A stretch of 33,856 bases of DNA, taken from the NCBI RefSeq assembly GCF_003011925.2, contig NZ_PXXU01000040.1, positions 1-33,856 on the forward strand. The letters run 5' to 3'. Positions 1-7,766 of the stretch are shown here, piece by piece; the first letter of the stretch is position 1; every line of letters begins with the position of its first letter. A model generated the notes under the pieces. That model had not been told where the DNA came from, ran no database searches, and worked only from the letters and a program-made list of their open reading frames with translations. The position numbers and the translations under genes were made by a program. Origin of the DNA: Nitrosomonas supralitoralis. Its GTDB lineage: Bacteria > Pseudomonadota > Gammaproteobacteria > Burkholderiales > Nitrosomonadaceae.

Positions 1-31
1 TTAATTTATTAATAACCGATTATTGGCAGGT

Positions 32-60
32 TTGACAATGTATTTTATTTTTAGTACTTT
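32..60 (+). promoter_or_regulatory. candidate sigma-70 promoter for the PAPS reductase gene
   Basis: A perfect -35 hexamer TTGACA lies at 32-37. It is followed after 17 bases by TACTTT at 55-60, which is only a 3/6 match to TATAAT. It sits about 50 bases before the ATG at 111 in an AT-rich stretch. The -35 and spacing are convincing, the -10 is weak. No start site can be proven from sequence alone. Confidence 0.4.
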
Positions 61-110
61 GCGATCTAGAACTGAATTCTTTTAATCTAACTAAACTGAA
101 TCTGCCTCAA

Positions 111-743
111 ATGAAGAATAATCAAATTGCAGAATACAATGCGATGTTACGAAATAAATCCGCGCTGGAAATAGTGAGTTGGGGTATTGCACGGGCAAAT
201 GGTCAGGCAATGGTATCAACCAATTTTCGTCCTTTTGAAGCAGTTCTTCTTCATCATTGCGTTAGTGTGCAACCGGATATTCCAGTGCTCTGGGTAGATC
301 ACGGCTACAATCGCCCAGCTACTTATCGATATGCCGAGAAGCTTCGCGATATGCTTCATCTCAACCTCAGAATCTATATACCCAGGCTTACTGCTGCTCA
401 TCGGGATGCAATTTATGGCCCCATCCCTGGGATCGACGATGAAGCTGAATTGAAAAAATTCAGTACGATGATGAAATTAGAACCTTTTGAACGCGGTATG
501 AAGGAGCTTGCACCTACAACCTGGTTCACTGCATTACGTAAAGTGCAAAATCCGCAACGTGCCCAACTGGATATCCTTTCCGAGGATGAAACTTATAACG
601 CAATCAAGATCAGCCCCGTTTTCTATTGGACGGATACCGACATGGAAGATTATTTGAAGCAACACAATCTTCCTAATGAATGGGATTACTTCGATCCGGC
701 AAAAGCAGACGAGAAACGCGAGTGCGGAATACATGTCAAATGA
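111..743 (+). CDS. cysH: phosphoadenylyl-sulfate (PAPS) reductase, CysH family
   Basis: Cytoplasmic enzyme of assimilatory sulfate reduction that reduces PAPS to sulfite with thioredoxin or glutaredoxin as donor. The 210-residue protein has the PAPS reductase fold: an N-terminal substrate loop (VSTNFRPFEAVLLHH), the WVDHGYNRPATY segment, a WFTALRKVQ segment, and a C-terminal RECGIH motif carrying the catalytic cysteine near residue 206. The paired cysteines that bind the 4Fe-4S cluster in APS-reducing members are absent, which favours the PAPS type. It is shorter than E. coli CysH (244 residues). ATG 111 is the first start after an in-frame stop at 33-35. No clear Shine-Dalgarno sequence is seen. 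The gene stands alone here and converges on the minus-strand gene at 872, with a hairpin between. Confidence 0.85.
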   Translation: MKNNQIAEYNAMLRNKSALEIVSWGIARANGQAMVSTNFRPFEAVLLHHCVSVQPDIPVLWVDHGYNRPATYRYAEKLRDMLHLNLRIYIPRLTAAHRDAIYGPIPGIDDEAELKKFSTMMKLEPFERGMKELAPTTWFTALRKVQNPQRAQLDILSEDETYNAIKISPVFYWTDTDMEDYLKQHNLPNEWDYFDPAKADEKRECGIHVK

Positions 744-806
744 GGATATTCTCATTTAGTTCCTGGTCTTAGATAAATCTTCGTCATTCTTAGCAATGTC
801 AATAAG

Positions 807-843
807 ACTTTAGGCTGGCGGAATGTATCTGCCAGCCTAAAGT
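807..843. terminator. perfect 13-bp inverted repeat between convergent genes
   Basis: ACTTTAGGCTGGC at 807-819 and its exact reverse complement at 831-843 enclose an 11-base loop. It lies between the stop of the PAPS reductase gene (743) and the stop of the minus-strand gene (872), the place for a shared bidirectional terminator. No long T-tract follows on either strand, only short runs within the stem ends, so it may be a weak or assisted terminator or an mRNA-stabilising hairpin. Confidence 0.65.
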
Positions 844-871
844 ACATGTAAAAATGTAGTATTGAGGGGGC

Positions 872-1921
872 TTATTTTTCTGAACTAGAGGATTGAATTC
901 TTGATCGTAAGCCGTTAAGGTTGACTATCATTTGTTTTTTCATTTGCTTTCGACCCATGCTATGTTTTAACTTTTTACCTACTCCAGTAACTCGATCAGT
1001 AGAAACTTGATGAGTATAAAAAACTATAGAGCCATGACGGTACGGCAAACAACTCAGGATAAATTGGCTTGAATTGTAAGTATGTCCCACATAAAACTGC
1101 CGTGAGAGAATTATCGAGCCTGTATCCGAAGAGAATAAAAGACGATGACTAATAATCGCGGTAGGGCGATTATCGATATTCCGATTAAACCAGGAGTAAT
1201 ACTCTTCGGTGTCAGTCGGTAATGGAGTAGGATAATTTAACCAGAGTTTTTGCAAATCCGAAGAAAAGCTATTCAGCAATTTACTGCTTGAAGCCGCTAT
1301 ACGTAATTCCTCCGCAGGGTTGGCCGCCTTTTCTTTGCGAGCGTAAGATTCAACTCCTGTCAAGCCTTGTATTTGGTACCCCTGTAAGCGCTTCAATAAT
1401 ATTTTTTGATAATGCTTGCTCACAGCGGCAATCAAGTCGGTATCTCTCTTTTTCGCTAATTTATTTTTTAGGGCTGTAAAGCTTTTGATTTCTTCAGCAG
1501 ATAAATTAAACTCATCATCCGCAGTAACCTCAAGCAATTTTCGTGCTTCACCCATCTGATCTGATGTAAACATAAATTTCTCAAATGGATTTGAATTAGA
1601 CTTGAAGAGGATTTCATGAAAACTCACGACATCAGGATCAACCATCGCTAAATCACCTTTCTTAAAGAAAGAAACCAATTTCGTAGGAGGAGCATCCAAA
1701 TACATAGCTAAACCAAGTGCTAATTCTTTCTGAGTTTCCTCAGTAATTTTAAAGGAAACAATTTCTCCTCTATGGAGTTTTTTTAAATGGTTGTGATTAA
1801 GTCCAAATGCAGTTTCGATCTCATCAATCTTTGCAGCAGAAACTGCATTGAGTATACAAAGCCATACACACAGAATTGCGAATAGTAACTTGGAACAATT
1901 AATATATTTTATTGATTTCAT
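872..1921 (-). CDS. unknown secreted protein, 349 residues
   Basis: I do not recognise the family. The N-terminus (MKSIKYINCSKLLFAILC, ending AVSAA) is a good Sec signal peptide of about 29 residues, so the mature protein should be periplasmic or outside. The middle is helical and charged. It has three tyrosine/serine-rich segments near the C-terminus (SHRLLFSS, SRQFYVGHTYNSSQ, GSIVFYTHQVSTDRVTG), which look like beta strands, then a basic tail (KKLKHSMGRKQMKKQM). Only two cysteines occur in the mature or signal regions seen, so no metal site is evident. The start is supported by GAGGA a few bases upstream of ATG 1921. The gene stands alone, converging on the PAPS reductase gene. Function unknown. 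The ORF and signal peptide are solid. Confidence 0.75.
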   Translation of the reverse strand: MKSIKYINCSKLLFAILCVWLCILNAVSAAKIDEIETAFGLNHNHLKKLHRGEIVSFKITEETQKELALGLAMYLDAPPTKLVSFFKKGDLAMVDPDVVSFHEILFKSNSNPFEKFMFTSDQMGEARKLLEVTADDEFNLSAEEIKSFTALKNKLAKKRDTDLIAAVSKHYQKILLKRLQGYQIQGLTGVESYARKEKAANPAEELRIAASSSKLLNSFSSDLQKLWLNYPTPLPTDTEEYYSWFNRNIDNRPTAIISHRLLFSSDTGSIILSRQFYVGHTYNSSQFILSCLPYRHGSIVFYTHQVSTDRVTGVGKKLKHSMGRKQMKKQMIVNLNGLRSRIQSSSSEK

Positions 1922-2168
1922 ACTTTCCTCATTAAATCGTTTTGCAAATTTAACTAAGATTATTAATGATTAGAAAGTTATACCCACGTGGCCACTCTAG
2001 AATGCATAATTTTCAGCACTGCAAAGCGCAGCATAAGTATGAGTATTACACGTTAAATTATGCAATTCTTAAGAAATTACGAATTCGGTTGTAATATCGA
2101 TGAACTAAAATACCACAGAGACAATCAGTCGAATTTTACAAACCATGACCGCGATGGGATACAAAGAA

Positions 2169-2546
2169 TCATTGTTTTTTGTGTAGCGGTCGTGCGGGAT
2201 CTCTTTCTGGCGATATTCTTTCAGGCGGGATTACTTGCGGTGGAATAACCGCGGGAGGAACCTGTTCGGGAGAAATTATTTCTGGAGGTTGCTCTTGAGG
2301 CGGGATAGGATCTGGATGTATTGGTGTTGGAGATTGAGTGCGGATAGTTGCTAGCTCGGGGTGATATGTTGTGTTATTTTTTGCATTGAATCTTCCTAGT
2401 TGCTTATTCGGGTCTTTGACTGTCGAAGTTTTTAAAGTAAACCCACATAGTAGTTTTGGTATCCGGTTGTCATGAAAATTTAAACTAGCTTGAAAAGAAA
2501 ATAATACTACCATACTGATAAATAAACCAATAAAGACCATTTCCAT
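2169..2546 (-). CDS. proline-rich protein with N-terminal membrane anchor
   Basis: 125 residues, no recognised family. Residues 1-22 (MEMVFIGLFISMVVLF) form one membrane segment or uncleaved signal anchor. The second half is a run of degenerate P-E/P-P units (IPPQEQPPEIISPE, then QVPPAVIPPQ, then VIPPERISPERD), typical of an extended periplasmic spacer, and the protein ends in a basic tail (RPLHKKQ). The start is supported by a strong AGGAG seven bases before ATG 2546, the best reason to believe the gene. No neighbour shares its strand within an operon distance except the doubtful small ORF upstream. It could be a short TonB-like spacer protein, but no TonB C-terminal domain is present. Confidence 0.55.
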   Translation of the reverse strand: MEMVFIGLFISMVVLFSFQASLNFHDNRIPKLLCGFTLKTSTVKDPNKQLGRFNAKNNTTYHPELATIRTQSPTPIHPDPIPPQEQPPEIISPEQVPPAVIPPQVIPPERISPERDPARPLHKKQ

Positions 2547-2606
2547 GACATTCTCCTGTTAAATATAGCATGTAGCTCTTATTTGAATTTTCTAAATGGA
2601 TTGTTT

Positions 2607-2837
2607 CTAAAGGTGTTTTAATTTCGTATTATTTTTGACACTAGTATCTTCAGAAATATTTTTTCTGCGAGACGAGTCTTCTGGAAGCGTTTCTTTAAAG
2701 AGAATTTCCTGGGGATGTTCTTCAGTTTCAGATTGTGTTTCTCGATCATTCGGTTTTTGTATACTAAATCTCTGGATATTATATTTATACCTATTTTTTA
2801 GTAAGAGCGGATTGCAGTTCTTCATAATATGTACCAT
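2607..2837 (-). CDS. doubtful small ORF, 76 residues
   Basis: An open frame 60 bases upstream of the proline-rich gene on the same strand. The product is basic at the N-terminus and acidic and polar later (QSETEEHPQEILFKE), with no recognisable domain and no Shine-Dalgarno sequence before ATG 2837 or the internal ATG four codons on. It is kept because no other feature explains this stretch and its stop lies close to the next gene. It may be non-coding. Confidence 0.2.
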   Translation of the reverse strand: MVHIMKNCNPLLLKNRYKYNIQRFSIQKPNDRETQSETEEHPQEILFKETLPEDSSRRKNISEDTSVKNNTKLKHL

Positions 2838-3504
2838 TATAATAAGTTACATTAAAAGACTTTTACAAAATGCATTATCACTTAAATAAACTTATGATCG
2901 ATTTGGTGTTAACTTCATTAAATGTTCTCATTTAACAGTCAATAGTAACCAACACGAAATGAGGATCTGGCGAAAAATAGTTATTTTTGTGAGAGTTTTG
3001 TTCCTGTCGAAATATTTTCACTTGTCAGCCAGACCAACAGCCGAACTCTTCATGTTAAATTTTTTATTAATCAATACAAGCTTGAAGACTAACCATACTT
3101 AATTGTATAGTCTGTGCGGTCGGTCACGGAATAGAAACATCTCACTCATTTTGAGATGGATTGTTTGTTAAAGAATGTGAATGAAATGACAAGAAGGAAA
3201 ACATGCCTTATTGTATAATTTACGACGGTCCGACAAGTCTGCTAATTCTCGTCTGGGTTCAGACTGATGTATTTAATCTATTTTTCTTCTTGGAATTAAA
3301 AATTTATTCCAAAAACGAATCAGAATGTGCCAATGAAGTCAGAGCTGATTGCAGCTGAGAAGAGACTCATATTTGTGTTTATAAGCAAGCCTCAATATAT
3401 AGATCTTTGCAAGTTAAATACAAGCTTGATGATTCTCTTAACGGGAGTGATCCATATTTACTTATTCCGTTGTTATATTGAGAACAATCTAATGGAGATA
3501 AGCG
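2838..3504. other. gene-free AT-rich stretch with two small hairpins
   Basis: No ORF with a credible start or protein-like composition was found in this 667-base region. It holds two short inverted repeats: CATCTCA 3138-3144 with TGAGATG 3152-3158 (7-base loop), and TTGGAAT 3290-3296 with ATTCCAA 3306-3312 (9-base loop). Neither is followed by a clear T-tract. A 66-codon frame at 3327-3527 overlaps the start of the next gene out of frame and lacks a ribosome site. The region may be decayed sequence or the leader of the VOC gene. Confidence 0.4.
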
Positions 3505-3993
3505 ATGACGAAAATGACTACATCTAATAAGGCCTGTGCAGTAGGAATAAATCATGTGGCACTCGAAGTTGAAGATATTGACGAGGCATTGGAGTTTTAT
3601 AGTAGTTTCCTGGATTTTGAAGTGCATGATAAGACTGATACGGAAGCCTTCATTTATTTCGGAGATCAATTTATTAATTTCACAAAGCACAGTGATAGAA
3701 AATCTGATGAAAAACGACATCTTGGAATCGCTGTTGATGACAAAGAATTAGTGCGTCGAACACTGAAAGAGATGGGTGTCAAAATTTTAGATGGTCCCTT
3801 TCTTGATTTCCTTGATCCATGGGGAAATCGAGTGGAAATAACTACCTATGCCAATATCCAGTACACAAAGGCAGACCATGTTTTACAGGGCATGGGACTC
3901 GGTCATCTCAGAAAAACCAAGCAAGCGCTGGATGAGTTGCGTGAAAAAGGCATGGCGCCAGGTAATGCGGATAATAATAAAAAAATTGAATGA
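3505..3993 (+). CDS. VOC-superfamily (glyoxalase/dioxygenase fold) protein
   Basis: 162 residues. The first 115 form one vicinal-oxygen-chelate module: NHVALEVEDIDEALEFY at the start with His17, RHLGIAV with His72, and DPWGNRVEITTY with Glu111. These are the positions that bind the divalent metal in glyoxalase I, fosfomycin-resistance proteins and extradiol dioxygenases, so metal binding is likely. The substrate cannot be told. About 45 residues follow the fold (IQYTKADHVLQGMGLGHLRK and a charged tail), longer than a minimal single-module VOC protein. ATG 3505 has GGAG at a spacing of about seven bases; ATG at codon 4 is less well placed. Monocistronic, converging on speA. Confidence 0.75.
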   Translation: MTKMTTSNKACAVGINHVALEVEDIDEALEFYSSFLDFEVHDKTDTEAFIYFGDQFINFTKHSDRKSDEKRHLGIAVDDKELVRRTLKEMGVKILDGPFLDFLDPWGNRVEITTYANIQYTKADHVLQGMGLGHLRKTKQALDELREKGMAPGNADNNKKIE

Positions 3994-4019
3994 AACGACT
4001 CAAAAAAACCAGTCACAAT

Positions 4020-4035
4020 CAATAGATTTCTATTG
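4020..4035. terminator. short hairpin between convergent VOC and speA genes
   Basis: CAATAGA 4020-4026 and TCTATTG 4029-4035 form a 7-bp stem with a 2-base loop just after the VOC stop. The stem is AT-rich and no T-tract follows, so it is a weak candidate for a terminator. Its position between two convergent genes is the main support. Confidence 0.25.
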
Positions 4036-4130
4036 GAAAAACCACTGTGTGCTGTCAAGCCAATTCCTACAGATGGCCGCCTGAATTAAGGGCAAGATCT
4101 GGTTCTTTACTATGACGGTTCATTGAAATA

Positions 4131-6068
4131 TCATACGTCACAATAAGTGTTATTTCCTAGACGCTGAGTATAATTATTAAGTATCCGCGTCCCATCCGCA
4201 GGCTTGATACGCCCTGCATTTATCTGTCGGCGGATAAACTCCGACATGCGGCGCTCCAGGTCGTTGGGAAAATACTGCACCTGGCTCAGCATTTCTTTAA
4301 CACTAATTCCCTTCAGTAGTGCCTCTATCCAAAAACCATTCGCTTCTTCCGCTCGCGCATAAAGGTGTACCTCATCCACACGTCCGAACAGATTATGGGC
4401 GTCTCCCAATATCTCCTGATAAGCTCCGACGAGGAAGATACCCAGATAATAGGATTCATCTTGACGAAAATCGTGCAGGGGCAAGCAATCTCTGGTGCCG
4501 GCTGATGACACATATTGATTCACCTTGCCATCCGAATCACAAGTCAGATCCACTAGTTGACCGCGACGTTCAGGTTTATCCTGTAGCCGATGGAGAGGCA
4601 TCACGGGGAATATCTGTCCGATGGCCCAGTGGTCGATAATCGAATGAAATACGGAAAAATCCCCCAGATACATGTCCGTAAGTTGCTTCTCCAACTCAAT
4701 CTGCTCAGCTGTGACTGGAATCGACCCAATCGCCGTTAGCTTGCGCAGCACTTCACGGCAAATACTCCAGTACAAACTATCAGATTGCGCCATGTGTTCA
4801 ACAGACAGATAGCCCAATCGTGCCATCTGTTCGGTCTCCTGCCGGATTTCTTGTGCATCGTGATAACATTCCAGCAATACACTCATTTTCTTCGCAGACT
4901 GCGCATCGCTATATACCGACCTCATTCGCAACACCACGGAAGGCAGTTCAGCTGGAAAATCGGCCATGTACGGACTGTCCGGCCTGTGTACACCCAAAAC
5001 AGGGACCACCAGCACGGAGTGATGCGCAGTGAGTGCGCGACCACTTTCTGACAAAAGATGCGGCATGGGTACTTGCCGCTCATCACAAATTTCCTTAACC
5101 GTATAAACTACTACATTGGCATATTCGCGCAATCCGTAATTAATGGATGATTCCGGGCTGTCGTAATCACCGCCGTAATTCACTCCGAGTCCGCCACCGA
5201 CATCCAGATACTTGATCTGCATCCCCCGCAACATTAAATCAGCATAAACCTGCATGATTTCTCTGACTGCACTTCGTAGTACCTGAATATCAGCAATTTG
5301 ACTTCCCAGATGAAAATGCAGCAGTTCCAGTTGCCCGGCCATCTCCCGATTTTCCAGTGTCCGTATCAGTTGTACCAGCTCTGGAATAGTCAATCCAAAC
5401 TTGGAACTTGCACCACCGGACTCAAACCAACGTCCCGATCCTTTGGTGTTCAGCTTTAACCGTACACCCAGCCGCGGTTTCATCTGGCGTGCTTCCGCCA
5501 AATTCATCAACTGCTCAAACTCCGAGTATTTTTCAATGATGGGCATCACTTGCTGTCCGATTTGCTGTGCATTCAGCATCAGGGTCAGCATCGTGCGGTC
5601 TTTTACGCCATTGCAAAGCAGCAATGTTTCATCGGCAATCAGTGGCAGCATGGCTAATAACTCGGCTTTGGAACCACATTCCAGTCCAATGCTGAATTCT
5701 TGACCAGCTTCCAGGATTTCCACCACCACTTCCTGCAACTGATTAACTTTAATAGGATAAATACTGCGATATGTTCCCTCGTAGCCGCTGTCCTGAATCG
5801 CCTTCTGAAATGTCTGATTCAGGCGTCGCACACGTGAACTTATCACGTCCTGAAAACGGATCAGCATGGGTAGAGACGCACCCTCAGAGCGAGCTGCGCG
5901 AATCACGTCCATGATATCTATGTGCAGTTGTTGACCTTCTATAGGACAAACGGAAACATGACCCAACTCATTCACAGAATAAAACCCATCTGCCCATTTA
6001 TTCATGGCATAGAGCGCCTGTGAATCCGCACAGGACCAGTCGTGCTTTGCTACTGTTTCATTGATCAT
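4131..6068 (-). CDS. speA: biosynthetic arginine decarboxylase (SpeA)
   Basis: Decarboxylates L-arginine to agmatine, the first step of the agmatine route to putrescine. 645 residues, close to the 658 of E. coli SpeA. The PLP-binding lysine is Lys107 in IYPIKVNQ. The alanine-racemase-like barrel follows (GLECGSKAELLA, LHFHLGSQIADI, LDVGGGLGVNYGG), then the C-terminal decarboxylase domain with SESGRALTAHHS and the LVGAYQEILGDAHNLFGRV segment typical of this family. ATG 6068 lies 11 bases after the speB stop, so speB and speA form one transcript, with speB first. The ribosome site before speA is weak (AAAGAA), as is common for a coupled second gene. Confidence 0.95.
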   Translation of the reverse strand: MINETVAKHDWSCADSQALYAMNKWADGFYSVNELGHVSVCPIEGQQLHIDIMDVIRAARSEGASLPMLIRFQDVISSRVRRLNQTFQKAIQDSGYEGTYRSIYPIKVNQLQEVVVEILEAGQEFSIGLECGSKAELLAMLPLIADETLLLCNGVKDRTMLTLMLNAQQIGQQVMPIIEKYSEFEQLMNLAEARQMKPRLGVRLKLNTKGSGRWFESGGASSKFGLTIPELVQLIRTLENREMAGQLELLHFHLGSQIADIQVLRSAVREIMQVYADLMLRGMQIKYLDVGGGLGVNYGGDYDSPESSINYGLREYANVVVYTVKEICDERQVPMPHLLSESGRALTAHHSVLVVPVLGVHRPDSPYMADFPAELPSVVLRMRSVYSDAQSAKKMSVLLECYHDAQEIRQETEQMARLGYLSVEHMAQSDSLYWSICREVLRKLTAIGSIPVTAEQIELEKQLTDMYLGDFSVFHSIIDHWAIGQIFPVMPLHRLQDKPERRGQLVDLTCDSDGKVNQYVSSAGTRDCLPLHDFRQDESYYLGIFLVGAYQEILGDAHNLFGRVDEVHLYARAEEANGFWIEALLKGISVKEMLSQVQYFPNDLERRMSEFIRRQINAGRIKPADGTRILNNYTQRLGNNTYCDV

Positions 6069-6079
6069 CGATTATTCTT

Positions 6080-7024
6080 TTAATTTTTCTGTCTGTGACG
6101 CTCAGCGTACAGACATAACAATTCAACAGCGATCTGCGCAGCCGCTAGTGCAGTGATCTCTGCGTGATCATAAGCGGGTGCTACCTCGACAACATCCATA
6201 CCTACCAGATTGATACCTTTGAGTTCACGGATAATGTTTAGTGCTTGAAAGGATGACAGTCCGCCTGGTACAGGCGTGCCAGTACCAGGTGCAAACGCCG
6301 GGTCCAGACAGTCGATATCAAAGGTGATGTACACTGGTGAGTCACCTACGCGCTCAAGTATCTGCTTGGCTAAGTCGCGACCGGTCATTTGGTGCACATC
6401 AGTTGCGGAAACGATATGAAAACCCAGCGTGTCATCATTGGTGGTGCGAATACCAATTTGCGTGGATGATGCAGGATTTACAATTCCTTCATGTGTCGCC
6501 TGATGAAACATGGTACCGTGATTTATGCCATTTCCGGAGGACGGCCAGGTATCAGTATGGGCATCAAAATGAATCAGACTGATAGGACCGTACGCAGCGG
6601 CATGTGCCCGCAGGCTGGGGTAAGCGACAAAATGATCTCCTCCGAGTATCAGAGCTGCTGCTCCTGAGCTTATTATTTTGGCGATATGTGCCTCGATATG
6701 AGACACGCTCAACAAATCATCGTTAGTGGGTTCGCAATCACCACAATCAATCACACGCAACACATGCATCGGATCCATATTCCAAGGCCATGGACGCTCC
6801 CATGCCAACGATAATGACGCATTACGAATGGCGCGAGGCCCCAGTCGCGCGCCGGGTCGGTTGGTCGTGGCGATATCCAATGGTACTCCGATTACAACCA
6901 CATCAACCTCAGTCAGATCTGTTTGGTAAGGCACACGAAAAAAACTGGCTGCACCCCCGAAACTCAGGGTATGCGACATGCCATGTCCCGGTTTGCCACG
7001 AAACCCATTATCCCAAGTGTTCAT
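6080..7024 (-). CDS. speB: agmatinase (SpeB), ureohydrolase family
   Basis: Hydrolyses agmatine to putrescine and urea. In an ammonia oxidiser the urea could in principle feed urease, but that is inference. 314 residues with the binuclear manganese-site motifs in order: LGGDH at about 127-131, HFDAHTD at 152-158, and DIDCLDPAFAPGTGTPVPGG from residue 236. The N-terminal GVPLDIATTNRPGARLGPRAIR segment is typical of agmatinases rather than arginases. The start has AAGGA six bases before ATG 7024. It is the first gene of speB-speA. Its upstream region is cut short by the end of an IS6 remnant only 28 bases before the ATG. Confidence 0.95.
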   Translation of the reverse strand: MNTWDNGFRGKPGHGMSHTLSFGGAASFFRVPYQTDLTEVDVVVIGVPLDIATTNRPGARLGPRAIRNASLSLAWERPWPWNMDPMHVLRVIDCGDCEPTNDDLLSVSHIEAHIAKIISSGAAALILGGDHFVAYPSLRAHAAAYGPISLIHFDAHTDTWPSSGNGINHGTMFHQATHEGIVNPASSTQIGIRTTNDDTLGFHIVSATDVHQMTGRDLAKQILERVGDSPVYITFDIDCLDPAFAPGTGTPVPGGLSSFQALNIIRELKGINLVGMDVVEVAPAYDHAEITALAAAQIAVELLCLYAERHRQKN

Positions 7025-7052
7025 AAATTTCCTTGTCGTAGCGTAAAAAAAC

Positions 7053-7070
7053 GGTTCTGTTGCAAAGCTT
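7053..7070 (+). repeat. terminal inverted repeat, speB-proximal end of the IS6 remnant
   Basis: 18-bp end of the IS6 element, matching the other end at 7721-7738 in reverse complement with a single T/C difference. It contains the palindrome TTGCAA at 7060-7065, which in IS26-type ends can serve as an outward -35 element. Confidence 0.9.
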
Positions 7071-7106
7071 TCGCATGAACGAGCAAATACACTCCTTTAC
7101 TCCACC

Positions 7107-7664
7107 TTATCTGGCTAGCGGATAGAACTGTGCGAACTGTGCTGCGTGAGTGAGCCCATCTTTCTTTGATGGGAGCTGACTTTTGCGAATCATGTGCATG
7201 AGCTCGATTCCAGCGAGCGTGATGACCGCCGACCAGAATGATTTGATCCAGTATCGGTCTGGTGATTCGTTTTATCGCACGGTGATCTTACTCTACGATA
7301 GCTTTGTCTGTCGCAGTTCAATGCTGGCCACATTGTCATTGTTGTACGTTTCTACTGCCGCGCGCGGTGTTGGCCCTGCTTTATCGACGGCTCGATACAA
7401 ATATATCCATTGCTCCTTGACGCTGATGTACGTTTCGTCCATGCGTCAGTTCGCACCCACCGAGTGCTTGCATTACCGGAAGGCTTGATCCAGCTACTGC
7501 GCGTACTTGAGCACCTAGCGATTCAGACTGGAATGGTCAACCGTAACGCCGCGTTTCTGCATCATTTCTTCCAAGTGACGGTGGCTGATGGGATAAGCTA
7601 CATACCAACGGATGTCCCAAAGGATGATATCCCGCTTAAACTGGCTACCCTTAAAATCTATCAT
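7107..7664 (-). pseudogene. IS6-family transposase remnant, with stops, frameshift and deletion
   Basis: Reading from ATG 7664 the frame begins MIDFKGSQFKRDIILWDIRW and continues LEEMMQKRGVTVDHSSLNR, the zinc-finger/helix N-terminus of IS6 transposases. Stops then fall at TAG (7515-7517), at a second TAG 24 bases on and at a TAA. The same frame resumes with NWRMDETYISV, the first catalytic Asp of the DDE triad, and LYRAVDKAG. About 40 codons are then missing, including the second Asp. The third part is shifted: IVE-stop-DHRAIKRITRPIL is readable in another frame. The C-terminus LAGIELMHMIRK is back in the first frame and ends at TAA 7107-7109. No active transposase is possible. Confidence 0.88.
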
Positions 7665-7720
7665 TGTCGCTTCCCCGTCTGACTGTTTCCTAGAAGGATA
7701 CCCAATCTCGGCGGAATTTC

Positions 7721-7738
7721 AAGCTTTGCGACAGAACC
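7721..7738 (-). repeat. terminal inverted repeat, ferredoxin-proximal end of the IS6 remnant
   Basis: Partner of the repeat at 7053-7070, with one mismatch in 18 bp. It is the start side of the dead transposase gene, whose ATG lies 57 bases inside. Confidence 0.9.
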
Positions 7739-7766
7739 TTAAAATATAGCTGATCAAGTATTGAGG

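Larger units (their letters stand above)
7053..7738 (-). mobile_element. degraded IS6-family insertion sequence, 686 bp
   Basis: The ends are inverted repeats of 18 bp with one mismatch: GGTTCTGTTGCAAAGCTT at 7053-7070 and the complement of GGTTCTGTCGCAAAGCTT at 7721-7738. Such ends, with GTTGCAAA, belong to the IS6/IS26 family. The transposase inside is on the minus strand and dead. The element is shorter than usual for the family (about 800 bp), which fits an internal deletion. The 8 bases on each side (aaaaaaac and ttaaaata) do not match, so there is no target duplication. The insertion is therefore old, or a product of recombination or cointegrate resolution. Confidence 0.9.

Noticed and set aside
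3327..3527. 66-codon plus-strand frame overlapping the VOC gene start
   Set aside because: It overlaps the VOC start out of frame, has no ribosome site and resembles a translation of AT-rich leader sequence.
4319..6582. Several long antisense frames across speA and speB
   Set aside because: These are shadows of the two strongly supported enzyme genes on the other strand and show no protein-family sequence.
7037..7065. IS26-type hybrid promoter for speB using the TTGCAA of the IS end
   Set aside because: The -35-like TTGCAA is correctly placed at the IS end, but the bases 15 to 18 positions downstream (around GCTACG) match the -10 consensus poorly, so no promoter is called.
7183..7682. Plus-strand frames inside the IS remnant
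   Set aside because: They are the antisense of the dead IS6 transposase, whose true family sequence reads on the minus strand.
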